NCBI RefSeq assembly: GCF_003573695.1
Contig: NC_039358.1
Location: 154,556,920 to 154,620,919 of the forward strand
Direction of reading: 5' to 3'
Source: Papaver somniferum
Lineage: Eukaryota > Streptophyta > Magnoliopsida > Ranunculales > Papaveraceae
Length of the DNA stretch: 64,000 bases
The notes below the pieces were generated by a model. That model was given only the letters and a program-made list of their open reading frames with translations, did not search any database and was not told where the DNA came from. The position numbers and the translations under genes were made by a program. Below are positions 21,766 to 33,955 of the stretch, in pieces. Positions within the stretch are counted from its first letter, which is position 1, and each line of letters opens with the position of its first letter.

Positions 21766-22848
21766 TTCTTAAATTTTCTCTTTCTCTCTTAATTCTTTCC
21801 TTCTCTGTGAAAAAACCTAAATAAAATTACCCTAGCTATGATAATCTCTCTGCTAAACACCCATTTAAAAACCCAATTGTGCCAATTAAATCCCATTTAT
21901 GACGCTTTGTTAACCGTCATGTCGCTTTTTTTACTAGGCCCATTCAAAACCATGCGTATTCCTTTCACCCTAACAATCATAATTACCCTATCAAGACCTA
22001 TTTTCAACACCTAATCTTTACTCTTACCATTACTCCTTTTGGAACTGCCATTAAGGGGGGTCTTGGCAGGTCACCAAACTTTGATGTTTCTTTTTGGGGT
22101 CTAATTAAAAGTTTATGTTTTATGCATATTAGAAGAATGCAGCATCAGTTCAGAGGCACCATTGCGGTCTGGGGCATGTCTGCCATATGGGTTACTAGCT
22201 CTACTACCACACCAATGCCTTCAATCGATCTACAACAATCCTTTCAAAACCATCAATTACAACATAATCTTTCCCTCCATTCCCATCTTTATTTCCCAGT
22301 CTACTTTTTTACTACCATTATTACGTTTGGCAGTTTGTACCATCATACCTACGTCAGTCTAAAAAAAAGACAAACCTATTAATAATCCACCAACCCCAAA
22401 CTACGTCAAGTTTATATACCATTCTCTTCCATCCCAGGAAAACCTACAATGTATTATTGGGTTTGTCCTTACTTGGCTCCCTTATCACCAAACTCACGTG
22501 AATATCTCAAATCTGAAGGTGCCCATAAAGCATGGATACGAAAGTGACATCTCGTATGATAAACCCCTTCCCCAATACAGTCTTTGCAGTATCATAACAA
22601 CTACCTTACACCAATTTTCTCCTGAAAACTGTTCAAAATTTAGTCAACAGCCTTCTCATTCCCTTTTCAAGGTTCAAACATATAAACAAACAAAACACTC
22701 TTGCCTTTTCTCCATCCACATTGTCTGTGATCAATATCAGTATAGTACCAACAAGAGAAACCTTTCTATACAACTGTATTTTATATTAGTTATCTATAAC
22801 ACTGATCTCAATCAAACTACATTCATATATATCCAATTCTCTTACCTG
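21766..22848. other. Upstream of the minus-strand ORF and leader of the LINE
   Basis: No gene supported. The stretch separates the start of the minus-strand ORF from the first LINE coding region, and its right part is probably the LINE 5' untranslated region. The exact 5' end of the LINE could not be set. Confidence 0.35.
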
Positions 22849-24580
22849 ATGAAATTCTCAAACTCCACAGAAAACCCTCAAAAATTAGACCAAGATATTC
22901 AAACCATGTCTGCTCAAATGGCTGAGAAATTAACTTTACCATCCTCTCTTGCTGAACCAGTGTTCATCGACAAAAAGTTGTTCTAGCTGAGTCTGATAGT
23001 AATTGGAAATGATGTATGGTGGGATACTTATGCTGTGAAACATTGGTTCCTACATCCTCAATCCGTTTCTACATATGCAATAATTGGCCTTTAGCCCAAC
23101 CTCCTACCGTTGCAACATTTAGTGGATTGCGAAACAAAGTTCTTATTCGTTTCTTAGATGAAGATGATTTCAACAGAATCAATTCTTAGAGACCTTGGTT
23201 TGTTTGTGGTTCCAACTGAAGGATGGACAACAAATCATCAACTCCACTTGGATGAAGAAATAATGTGGTTTATATTATGCAACATTCCAAATGAATGTAC
23301 AGAATTTGAAGATCTTCAGAAACTTACTTTCAAAATGGGTGAACTCATTGAAGCTCAAGATCCTTTTGGTAAACATCCACTAAAGAAGAATGCCAAGGTG
23401 TGTCTCAGAATTCCAGTGCAGAAAGCTTTACCAGTAGGCATTCCCCTCTTTACTAGTGGCAGAACTCAATCATTTCTGATTGAATGTAGATACATCAAAG
23501 TTCCAAGGTACTTCTGCACTTCATGCCGTGTTCTTAATAATGAAGATCAAAACTGTCCAGCTTGGAAATTAAAGCAGAAAAGAAATTAAAGAAACTGCAG
23601 CTTCTAGCAGCAAGTATGTTCTCCCTGTTGTCTCAAGGCTAATGAAGCCACCTCCAACGTAAACAAGCAAGTAGACTCTCCCTCTACTGCTATGGTATAT
23701 ACCATCATGCAACAAACTGAGACCGTGCCAGAAACTCAAATTGAATCACCTGTTATCACAATGTGCAACAAAGGAAAACCTAAGGATATTGATCAGAGAA
23801 TGGAAAATACTATCCATAAAGGTTTATCAAACACTTTTCAGATGGGTCCCTTTGTAAACAGATCCACTACTCTGAAGATCTTTGATGTTGGTCATGTTCA
23901 ACAACAATTGACTCAGCTGGATAATGGTTTACCATTCATTTTTAAACAGATTACTACTCAAAATGTTACTGTTGAAGCTTCTATTTCTGGTTCTGAGCCA
24001 ACTCCTAGTGGACCGATTCGTACTACCAACTCTTCATGAAGATTCAAGATTGTTGTTGTCCCAAATACCAACCCCATTATCACTAGAGGAGCTCTTACTT
24101 CAACTGAGCATGATGCTTTAGCAAATCTTAAATAAAGATTAACCCCGGGACTGATTTGAGGAAACGTACAAGAGCTAATTCTAGTTTGGCAAGTATAGTG
24201 GTTATTCCTGAAGAACATGACACTACTGAACCTGATTATGCTCAATTGTGTCCTCCAATTACCAAATTGGGGTATTTACCTGCTATCGATCTTTCTACCT
24301 GTTCTCTCAATACCCAACCTGTGATTAATTCTTATGGGAGCTACAATGTACCTGCTGACAATCCCCTAAAAAACAATGGTGTTCGCAATAATTCTCATCT
24401 CAATGTTGTTATTTCTAGTCTCGATTCTTTCCAAAATGCTTCTCAAAGTGGTGATGATACCTATGCTTCTCTTGGTGGTGGATCTGACTCTACCACTCAG
24501 GTAAATCAACATCACCCAACCCCTTTAATCGGTACTGCTAATAATACTAAAACCAATTCCCTGTCAATAACATCAATCTG
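22849..24580 (+). pseudogene. LINE ORF1 (DUF4283-like, CCHC-type knuckle), broken
   Basis: Starts MKFSNSTENPQKLDQDIQTM and continues AEKLTLPSSLAEPVFIDKKL. After frame changes it reads NNWPLAQPPTVATFSGLRNK VLIRFLDEDDF, typical of the DUF4283 domain, then EEIMWFILCNIPNEC and KVPRYFCTSCRVLNNEDQNC, which sits where the zinc knuckle of plant LINE ORF1 proteins is found (the usual GH pair is altered). The C-terminal half (to ~24580) is low-complexity Ser/Thr/Asn. ORF1 binds LINE RNA to make the transposition particle. At least four breaks are visible. Confidence 0.75.
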
Positions 24581-27500
24581 ATTGCTTGGAACATTAGAGG
24601 ATTTGGGAAAAAATCTTCTAATAAAGAACTTAGTCTACTATGTAGAAATGTCAACCCTGACATCATTTTTCTCTCTGAAACAAAAATGAACAAAGATATG
24701 GATGCTAGAAAGTTAAAAAACATGGGATTCCCTTGTACTTTTAATATCCCTAGTGTTGGTAGAAGTGGTGGCCTTGCCCTTGCTTGGAAGAAGGAAATTC
24801 ATCTCAACATTGTTTCATCTAGTATGAGGGGTATCTATGTTACATCTACTGACACCATTCATTCTAAGACTTGTCATATTCATTTTATGTATGGTGAACC
24901 TAATAGTAGTTTGAGACAAGATTTCTGGGAACAACAATGCCAGCAATCTAATGCTCCCTTAGATGAACATGTTTTCTTTATAGGAGACTTTAATTCTCTC
25001 TTAGGAACTGAAGACAAAAATGGTGGCCTAGAAGTTGATGATCCTGATTTTGAAAACCTTAGAAACTTCTGCTCTGTGTTTAACTTGCATGATCCTGGTT
25101 TTTCTGGACCTAGGTTTACTTGGTCCAATATGCAACAAGGTCCTGATTTAATTCTTGAAAGACTAGATAGAACTCTTGTAAACCAATCTTCTAAAGATCT
25201 TTGTCTTAAACTTTGTGTTAACAATCTCCCCAGGGACTCCTCTGATCATTGCCCAATGCATATAGGTTTTAATTATGAGGATATTTGTATGCCTAGAATT
25301 TTCATTTTATGGCTATGTGGATTGAAGATCTTACTTGCAGAAACATTATTGCTAATTCTTGGTCTGTTAATATGGTAGGCTCCCCTGCTTACAAGCTTAA
25401 AGCTAAACTGTTAAGTGCTAAAAAAGGTCTAAGAGATTGTAATAAGTCTTCTTTTGATAATATTCAAACTAATATATCTACCATTAGGAAGTATTTAGCT
25501 GAGCTCTAACTCTCTAACCCTACTGATACCAGTAATACTTCTAGACTCAAAGCCAGACTTGAGTACCTTTATAACTTAGAAAAGTTATATTTGAAAGATA
25601 TATCTAGGGAGGTTTGGATCATGGAAGGTGACAGAAATTCACCCTATTTCCATAGAGTACTAACTCTCTTTAGGAGGAAAAGAATTGCCATTAGCTGGAT
25701 TAAGAACTCCTTGAATACTATTCTAACTGATAGAGATAGTATTGGAACTTCTTTCATAGACTATTTCAAAAACCTCTACTCTTCCCATCCTCAGCAGTTC
25801 CAGGATGAAATCCTTGCTGATCTCCCTATTAAGTTCTCTGCTAAGGATAACACATTCTTAAATATTCCTCTTTCTCCAGAGGAAATTAAGAATGTTGTTT
25901 TCCAAATGGGGGGGAAAAAAGCTCTTGGACCTGATGGCTTCACATGTCTTTTTTATCAAAAACACTGGGATATTGTGGGAGATGTTGTCATTGATATGAC
26001 ACAAACCTTCTTCAGAACTGGGCATATTGCTAAGGTCTTTAACCATTCTAATATTGTTCTTATTCCCAAAGTTCCTCTTGCTGAACTTGTTTCTCAGTAC
26101 AGACCAATAGGGCTCTGTAACTTTATTTACAAAATTCTTTCTAAAACCATGACTAATAGACTCAAACCTTTTATGAACAATATAATTTCCCAAAATCAAA
26201 GTGCCTTTATTCCTAAGAGGAGTATTTCCGATAATATTCTGCTAGCCAATGAGGTCATATATGTTGTCAATCACAATGACAAAGTTGAAGGCATGGATGC
26301 TATCAAACTTGATATGTCCAAGGCTTATGATAAGCTAGAGTGGGATTTTCTAGAAAAGGTATTAACTAAAATGGGTCTCTCTAACCACTGGGTTAAACTC
26401 ATAAACCAATGTGATTCTAATGTCTTCTACTTTGTCCTTCTTAATGGTAGCCCAACTGGGTTCTTCCAACCTGAAAGAGGGTTGGGATAGGGAGATCCTC
26501 TCTCTCCTTATCTTTACATCATTTTCTCTGAAGCTTTATCATCTTACATTGATAGTCTTCAAAGGAAGTGGATTTTAGAAGGTACCAAAGTTTGTAAAGA
26601 TGCTCCTGAAATGACACATCTTTTGTTTGCTGATGATTCTCTCGTTTTTTCGAAAGCTAATTATCAAAATTCTCAAGTCATTAAAGATTATCTTAAAAAG
26701 TAATGCCTAGCTTCTGGGCAAGAAATAAATTTTGAAAAATCTAGTATTTTATTTAGTAGGAAGATTCCTGAGCATAGAAAAGCTCTCTTGGCCAATATTT
26801 TAGAAATCTAGAGCAGGGATTTAGGAGAAAAATATCTTGGCACTCCTACTGTGTTCCAAGCCTCTAAAATCCATACACATATGGGTATTCTCCAATATGT
26901 TGATGCCAGAATCTCTATCTGGCTTCATAAGCTCTTGTCCCAAGCTGCTAGAACTGCTCTAATTAAACAGATTGGCCAAGCTATTCCCCTATTTCAAATG
27001 GGAGCTTTTATTATTCCTAAGCATCTTTGTAAACAAATGGACTCTCACCTCTGAAAATTTTGGTGGGGAGAAACCTTAGACCCAAAAGATAGGAAGTTGC
27101 ACCTGCTTGGTTGGGACATTTTATGCTCCCCCAAAGCTGAAGGTGGTTTGGGATTTAGGAAGGCTGAATTAAATTATCTGGCTATGCTAGCTAGGAATTC
27201 CTGGAGAATCCTGGAAAATCTTAATTGCCTACTAGCCACTATTCTTAAGGCTAAATACTTTCCTAGAACTGATTTCTTGAATGCCAATTGCACCGGTAAG
27301 TGCTCTTTGAATTGGAAGTGTCTACATGCCATAAAAGAACTAATCAATCCTTTCATTTCTTGGATAGTTGGGGATGGTCAATTTATTGACCCATGGTGTG
27401 ACAAATGGATACCTACTTTGGGTTCTGCTACACCCAACTCTCTAATTCCCCCTGATCCTTGTATTAAAGTGTCTTATTTTATTGACACTCAAACTAGAAG

Positions 27501-28631
27501 TTGGGATGTGTCTAGACTTAACACCCACTTTGATAATGCTTATGTTCAGAAGATTATCACTATTCCCTTAATCCAGCTTTGCACTCCTGATAGGAGGGCT
27601 TGGGATCTTTCAAAGAATGGCAAGTTTTCTTCTAAATCTTCCTACATGGGACTCAGAGGTCTCAGGCCCTCCCCTTGTAAAAATCTTTAGAAGCATATCT
27701 GTAAAGTCAGAGTTCCTTACAGAATTCAAGTTTTTATTTGGAGAGAAGCTAGAAATGCTTTGCCTTCCAGAACAATCCTTCACACTAGAATGCCTATGCA
27801 TAGTGTGGATTGTCCTAGGTGTACTGATCCTCATGAAACTATTATGCGTGCTTTGGTCATTTGTCCCTTTGCTAGCAGAGTCTGGTTCATCTCTGATTTC
27901 AACATAAACACCCAATTTTTTCAAAACAAGTCCTTCATTGATTGACTTTTTTTTTGGTGAACTGAATCTTAGTCTGAACTCCCTGATGAAGATCTTTGTT
28001 GCTATATTACTCTTTGGACTAGTAGAAACAATTTCATCTTCCAAAATATTTCTGTAAACCATACTACTGTCCTAGCTAGAGCTAGAGCTATGCTTCTCAC
28101 TAGGAAAACTAGTTTGACTGTTTCTACTTCTACTTCTGTCAGTATTTGTGATAAATGGATGCCCCCTCTTTTGGTTGGATTAAATGTAATATTTATGGTT
28201 CCTTTGATGATATTTCTGGAGAAAATGGTGCAGGGTATGTGATGCGAGATTTCTCAATAAAAGCAACCTTTTGTGCGTCCTTAGTTTTTGAAGTACATTC
28301 TGCTGAAGAAGCTGAAGCAAGAGATATCTAGGCAGTACTTAAGAAAGCCTTGGAGCAACAGTTAACTCATATCATCATTGAAAGTGATGCGAAATCTCTC
28401 ATCGACCAATTTTCAGCTGGGAAATTCGAAGGGGATTCGCGTACGGATGTTATCTTTAAGGATATTCAATTTTACTCTTCTAAGTTAGTTGCCTGTGTTT
28501 TTAGCTTTCAACCTCGTTATTGTAACTCTGTAGCTCATGAACTTGCTTTGTGGGCCAAGAAAAACAATTCTACTATGTACTGGTTTGTCCCTCCTGTTTG
28601 GCTTCTACCAACAGTTGAGGAGGACCATTAG
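24566..28631 (+). pseudogene. LINE ORF2: endonuclease, reverse transcriptase, RNase H, broken
   Basis: Endonuclease: LIAWNIRGFGKKSSNKELS, FLSETKM (metal-binding Glu), FFIGDFNSLLG, and SSDHCPMHIGF (~24566-25270). Reverse transcriptase: KKALGPDGFTCLFYQKHW, IGLCNFIYKILSKTMTNRL, QSAFIPKRSISDNILLANE, LDMSKAYDKLEW and the catalytic LLFADDSLVFSK (~25860-26660). Then WWGETLDPKDRK and KAEGGLGFRK, a zinc finger like CPRCTDPHETIMRALVICPF (~27810-27870), and an RNase H-like end with IIESDAKSL and NSVAHELALWAKK (~28370-28565). Breaks include a frame change near 25300, TAA at 25507, TAG at 26488 (GLG*GDPLSP, where GLRQGDPLSP is expected), TAA near 26701, TAG near 26809, TGA near 27052 and TAG near 27688. 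Confidence 0.88.
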
Positions 28632-29760
28632 CCTTTTTTAAGGAGGGCGAGTTACTAACTGAGATAAGAAACATGTGATGATGTATACAACGTTAACGAC
28701 CACCAAATTAAATATCTAAAAAACACAGGGGGCAGTCTTATCCTTGCTATATATAGAACTTTATTATTGCACTGCACCAAATTTGGATTTTGGGAGCTTT
28801 ATGGGATTCTAGCGTCTTAAAAATAACTAGGGGAGACCTACTTAGTGTTAAAAAGTCAGATTTATCCTTTTACCAATCTTATTATCTAATTAAATATTCA
28901 AAACCAAATTTAATTCAATAACATCTTTCTCTCTTCTTTTCTCAAAATCAAACAACAAAACTATGATAAAACAAAAAATCAAAAATTTTGATCAAATCTT
29001 CATCGATTTTCAAAATTGTTTATTAAGGTTGATTCTCTAGATGGCAAGATCAGGACGATTTGGATTGAATCCAGCATCTACTTGTTATGATTCTAATGTT
29101 TATGAAGGTGTTGAATCACAAAATTAAGATTCGATGAATGAATCTGTCCTAATGAATCTTTAAATCCTCCACAAATGTTAAGAATAAAAAAACCCACCAT
29201 CTATTTTATCTTTGTATTAGTTTAAAAGGTAAGATTGATGAATTTAGGGTTGAAAACGGCTAGGTTTTCTTGTCGAACTAGCCGTAAACGGATAGTCACG
29301 GTTGGGACTCAAAAAACTCCCAACCGTGAGGTACCTATTACTGTTGAGACTTTCCTAGTTGTTAATAGTTTTGTATCTGCTAAATCTAGAAATTTGCTTG
29401 TGCTTCAGTTAGGAAATCCTCACCATAACTTTAGGGTCTCATTCGCAACATTTGTTTCCCAGTTGTTTGTTATATTAACGACTAGGTCTTGCAATTTTTC
29501 TAGCCGTGTACTATTTTGATGGTTGGGTTGGAAATCACATTTCAGCAGTTAACTGGACATGCGGCTGGTTTTTATATGGTTTCCTAACCGTAATGTTCTG
29601 AGTGGAAGTTAATTATTTCTCTATTCTTACATAATTGTGTCATTTTTAGGAACAGGGGAAAGGGAAAAGGCATACGTATTCCATAAAATTTCATTGAAAC
29701 TGAAAGATATACATATTTCATAGTATAAACTTTAAAAAAAAAATCATTACATTATGGATC
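28632..29760. other. Intergenic sequence with palindromic word blocks
   Basis: No gene. Bases 29262-29292 pair ACGGCTAGG... with ...CTAGCCGT, and 29300-29330 contain CGGTTGGGA and TCCCAACCG ten bases apart, a strong hairpin. Similar GCCGT/ACGGC/AACCGT words continue to ~29605. This resembles the interior of the palindromic DNA elements at 11.4 kb and 58.4 kb. Element ends were not found. Confidence 0.45.
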
Positions 29761-30224
29761 TTAATAATAGTGATCGATATCAGCATAAGTACTTTCTTCC
29801 AAGACATGATAGCAATGAAGGTCAAACTTCTTTCCATGAACATCCTTATAATCGTCTTCGCCCATCTCCCACTGAAAACAAATCAACTATAAGTTTATGC
29901 TTATGAAAAAAAATACTTGATGGAAAACTATTGACAAACTTACTCTTTGAGCACATGGCATATTGGGATTGTTTTCCTTTACAGCTTTCATTTCCTCTTT
30001 GAAAGCTTCCAATTATGGAAAGAGCTTCTCGAATCTTTTCTTAATGAGTTTTACCGATATTCCATTATGATTTCCGTCTAACGCCATAAAAATAATACGC
30101 ACACTGTTCTTAAAAGAATCATATTCTTCATCTATGTAAATGTTTACATCTTCGTAATGTTTGCTGCCGTCAGAAACTCTCTGACGATTGCAACATCTTC
30201 TTCTGTGGAGTAGGGAGTAACCAT
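29761..30224 (-). pseudogene. Broken two-exon gene, transposon-like, family uncertain
   Basis: An ATG at 30222-30224 opens MVTPYSTEEDVAIVRE, followed by a frame change into SDGSKHYEDVNIYIDEEYDS and SVRIIFMALDGNHNGISVKL, a TAA (FEKLFP*LEAFKEEMKAV) and MPCAQR. That leads to a donor AGA/GTAAGT (exon 1 ends at 29944), a 72-bp intron (29872-29943) with a TTTTCAG acceptor, and exon 2 (EMGEDDYKDVHGKKFDLHCY ... DHYY*). The 'EED.AI...F' opening and overall layout recall the NAM-like/SANT ORFs that accompany Harbinger-type elements, but this is a weak resemblance. Clean splice signals support that it was once a gene. Confidence 0.4.
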
Positions 30225-30249
30225 GTTTTTTTTTATTGGAACAAATTAG

Positions 30250-31595
30250 AAGGAGAGTTTGTGAAAGAGTTTTTGCATAATGACTTCTAAGAATATTTCG
30301 ATGATTGAAATGGGAGTTTAGAACAATTAACCATGACTGGATATAGCACAATATGCGTACTTGTATGCTAACTGTTGCATGTTATTCCAAGTCCGGGAAC
30401 CATAGTATGCATACCCGTATACGTACTGGTTGGTTTAATGAAAGTCCGGGAACTTAATATGTATACCCGTATGCGTACTGGCGTAAAGTTCATATCCGGA
30501 AATTCAACTGAGTTTGGAGATATGCGTACCCGTTCATATACTGGCGAACCTAAACTAAGTCCAACCACTTAGGTATGCATACCCGTTTGCATACTTGAGT
30601 AGGTTATGTTCTAAAATCGGTTTGTTCATGAACCGATACACTTATATATTAAGGAATGCAATCTTTTGCAAACCATGGATATAACGTTCATGAATTCATT
30701 CGAGTGAATCAAAATCGATTTTGCTTCAATTGTGTATTGTATACTTCTATGAGAATATAAACAATTGAGCAACTCTAGAACTAGTTTCATTTGAGTCATT
30801 TGAACTAGTTATGGTTAAGATGAATAAGGTTGATATGAAAGTGTTCATATGGATAACTTCGGTTAACTATTGTTGAGACAACAAGGTGTACACGTTTAGG
30901 TACTCATATCTAAATGAAGTCACTTTTCATTTGTGTGTATCAAGCTAAGTTCGATCTAACGGTTGAAATATATTAGCTTGAGTCTAATCAGGTTTTCATC
31001 TGACGGTGAATATTGAATGTTTTGTTCCCAAGGTAACATTGATTGCAAACCATGATTTGAAGACTATATAAGGGAGAACTCTATCAACTGGGAAACCTAA
31101 TCCCCACACCTCATGTGTGATACTAGTTGCGACTAGAGTCGATTCTCCTTTAACCTTAGGTTTTTTCCAAAACCCTATAGGTTAGCGACTTGAAGACTTC
31201 ATCGGGATTGTGAAGCCAGACCCAACTATTTTCTTTGTAGTTGCGTATTCTGATCTTGCTTTATTCTATCGTTTTGAGTACTATCTTCTCTAAGATTTTC
31301 TAGAGATTTAATCTCCGATAGGAAAGATAAAAAGTAGTCACAAACTTCTTCGTATCATCGTTTGTGATTCCACAATATCTTGTTTCGCTACCATGCGATT
31401 AAGAATATTGTGAGGTGATTGATATTGCTAGGCTGTTCTTCGGGAATATAAGTCCGGTGTATCAATTGGTTCCTGTTCACCTTGATTTATCAAAAGACGA
31501 AATAAAACTCATAGGTATTTCTGTGGGAGACAGATTTATCTGTTCAATAGACTTTTCTGTGTGAGACAGATTAGTTTATCAAATCTTCGACTTTG
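30250..31595 (+). mobile_element. Older copia-type element, 5' LTR, first part (split by nested insertion)
   Basis: Matches the reverse complement of the younger LTRs at 31596-33942 and 38113-40474 in many places (GATTGAAATGGGAGTTTAGA, ATCTAACGGTTGAAATAT, CTCTTTAAGATTTTCTAGAG-type phrases), so it is a related LTR lying on the plus strand. It breaks off at CTTCGACTTTG (31595) and resumes at 40480. The 5' end near 30250 is approximate and seems truncated. It holds a four-unit tandem array at ~30390-30600. Confidence 0.75.
30390..30600. repeat. Tandem array of four ~55-65 bp units in the older LTR
   Basis: Units share TATGCATACCCGTATACGTA + CTGG and a CCGGGAA phrase. Copies begin near 30400, 30455, 30520 and 30572. 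The younger copia LTRs have a different repeat block (TTCGCGGACTT) at the corresponding place. Confidence 0.65.
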
Positions 31596-33942
31596 TGAGA
31601 AAGTAGGGGTCTAACAACCACACTCAATATTTCGCTTAGCAATCTGTATGGACAAACTCCAATATACTTTTATAAGAATCAACTAGACAGTTAGACTCAA
31701 TCAATGAAAAGTATATCAAAGAGTTTATATCTCAATCTCTCGATTTGATCTTTACTCAAGCAAATAGAAATCTACGAATCCTTATCAAAGAGAGATAACT
31801 TGGATGGTACCAAAGACCAATTTCCAAGTGTCAGTCAATTTAAATCAACAACCAAAAGGTCGGATATTCTAATTGATTGAGCTAACGCACAACCTGTATT
31901 ACTTCAATTATAAAGATAAAACAATATAATGCGGAAACTGAAATAACATAGACACCAGAAATTTTGTTAACGAGGAAACCGCAAATGCAGAAAAACCCCG
32001 GGACCTAGTCCAGATTGAACACACACTGTATTAAGCCGCTACAGACACTAGCCTACTTCAAATTAACTTCGGTCTGGACTGTAATTGAACCCAACCAATC
32101 TCATACTGATCCAAGGTACAGTTATGCTTTTACGCCTCTGATCCCAGCAGGATACTGCGCACTTGATTCCCTTAGTTGATCTCACCCACAACTAAGAGTT
32201 GCTACGACCCAAAGTCGAAGACTTTAATAAACAAATTTGTATCACAAAGAAAAGACTACGATAATAGATAAATCCGTCTCCCACGAATATACCTATGAGT
32301 TTTATTCCGTCTTTTGATAAATCAAGGTGAACAAGAACCAATCAATAATACCAGACTTATATTCCCGAAGAATATCTTAGTATTATTAATCACCTCACAA
32401 TAATCTTAATCGACGCAGCGAAAAAAGATAGTGTGGAATCACAAACGATGAGACGAAGATGTTTGTGACTTCTTTTCTATCTTGCCTATCGGAGATATAA
32501 AATCTCGAGCCAATTATTACAATCGTACTCGTAACGATAGAAGATGCAAGATCAGATCACACAACTACAAGAAAAGTAGTATCGGTCTGGCTTCACAATC
32601 TCAATGAAGTCTTTAAGTCGTTAACCTGGTTTAGAAGAAGAACCCAAAGGTTAAAGGAGAATCGACTCTATCTTAGCACAACTAGTATCACACAGAATGT
32701 GTGGGGATAAGTTTTCCTAGTTGCTATAGCTCTCTCTTATATACACTTTCAAATCAGGGTTTGAAATCAATGTTAGCTTAGTAACAAACCATTCAATATT
32801 CACCGTTAGATGAAAACCTGATTAGATTCAAGCTAATATTTCTCAACCGTTAGATCGAAAACTTAGCTTGTCACACACAAATGAAATGTCCAATTTTGGG
32901 TTTATGAACCGTACCCAAACATTAACATTTGTTGGTTCAACAAGTCAACCAAATGATTAGCCATATGATTACTTTCATATCAACCATATTCTTCTTCACC
33001 ATAACTAGTTCAAATGACTCAAATGAACTAGTTATAGAGTTGTTCAATTGCTTAGATCTTATGTAACTACACAAGACACAATCGAAGCAAAATCGGTTTG
33101 ATTCACTCGAATCGGTTCATGAACTTTATAGCCACAGTTTGCAAAAGCATTTCTTAGTTTATTTAAACATTAGTTCAAGAACAACTGACTTTAGATATAA
33201 CCTTCTCAAGTTCGCGGACTTAAGATCATGGAAGGAGTTCACAAACTCCAGCAGAAATTCTCGGGTCGAGAACTTCCGCTAGTTCGCGGACTTGGCTCAC
33301 GCCACTTCCATTTCTCTTGATCAACAAAGTTCGCAAACTTTGGTTCAAGGAATAAGGACTTATACATATATGTGTTTCCACAACAATGCTTATATCCTAC
33401 CAATGGTTATGTAATCTAAACTCTCATTTCAATCATTGAAACATTCTCAGAGGTCGGATATAGCCGTTATTCACAGACCATTTTTCGTCAGAGCAATTTT
33501 CAAAGTGATTGAAACATAACATGAATTTTGTCACTAGGTAAAGATGAATTCGACTAAAGCGAAAGCTTACCAACACATATTTCGAGAAATAGATAGGTGA
33601 GATAAACTCGGCTCGAAATAGCAAATGTGTATAATGAAAGTCAATATATCAAACGACTTTTGTCTCAAGAGTATGAGATAGAATAGATATACTTTTGAGT
33701 GACAGATAAGTTCAAGTCTCCACATACCTTTTAGTTGATGAAGATCCACCAGTTCCTTGAGTAGTCCTTCTTCTTATATGATGATTGTCATGGAGTTCTT
33801 GAGCTCAACTACACTTTCTATCCTAGTCCTAGACCTTTAGCTATGTAGGCCAGAAATCAAGACTTATAGTTTTGATCACTAACATTGATAAACATGATTG
33901 AGATAGCAACGCATGCGAGTTCGACCGAGAAATTCTCTAACA
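31596..33942 (-). repeat. 3' LTR of the gag-only copia-type element
   Basis: Plus-strand limits TGAGAAAGTAGGGG...ATTCTCTAACA. Near 33190-33340 it has a TTCGCGGACTT/AGTTCGCAAACTT block that is repeated a few times. Open frames inside it are not genes. Confidence 0.9.
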
Positions 33943-33955
33943 ATCTCCCCCTTTG

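Larger units (their letters stand above)
22849..28631 (+). mobile_element. L1-type non-LTR retrotransposon (LINE), full coding span, inactive
   Basis: Carries both coding regions of a plant L1 element in order: ORF1 with a nucleic-acid-binding domain and zinc knuckle, then ORF2 with endonuclease, reverse transcriptase, zinc-finger and RNase H-like domains. Multiple stops and frame shifts break both. 5' and 3' ends, poly(A) tail and target duplication could not be identified, so the limits given are those of the coding region. Confidence 0.9.

Noticed and set aside
18366..22000. Complete hAT element starting TAGGGCTGCAC
   Set aside because: No inverted GTGCAGCCC end found downstream within reach, and no hAT transposase motif.
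27610..28062. 150-codon minus-strand frame opposite the LINE
   Set aside because: Antisense shadow of the ORF2 zinc-finger region; the plus-strand reading has clear family motifs.
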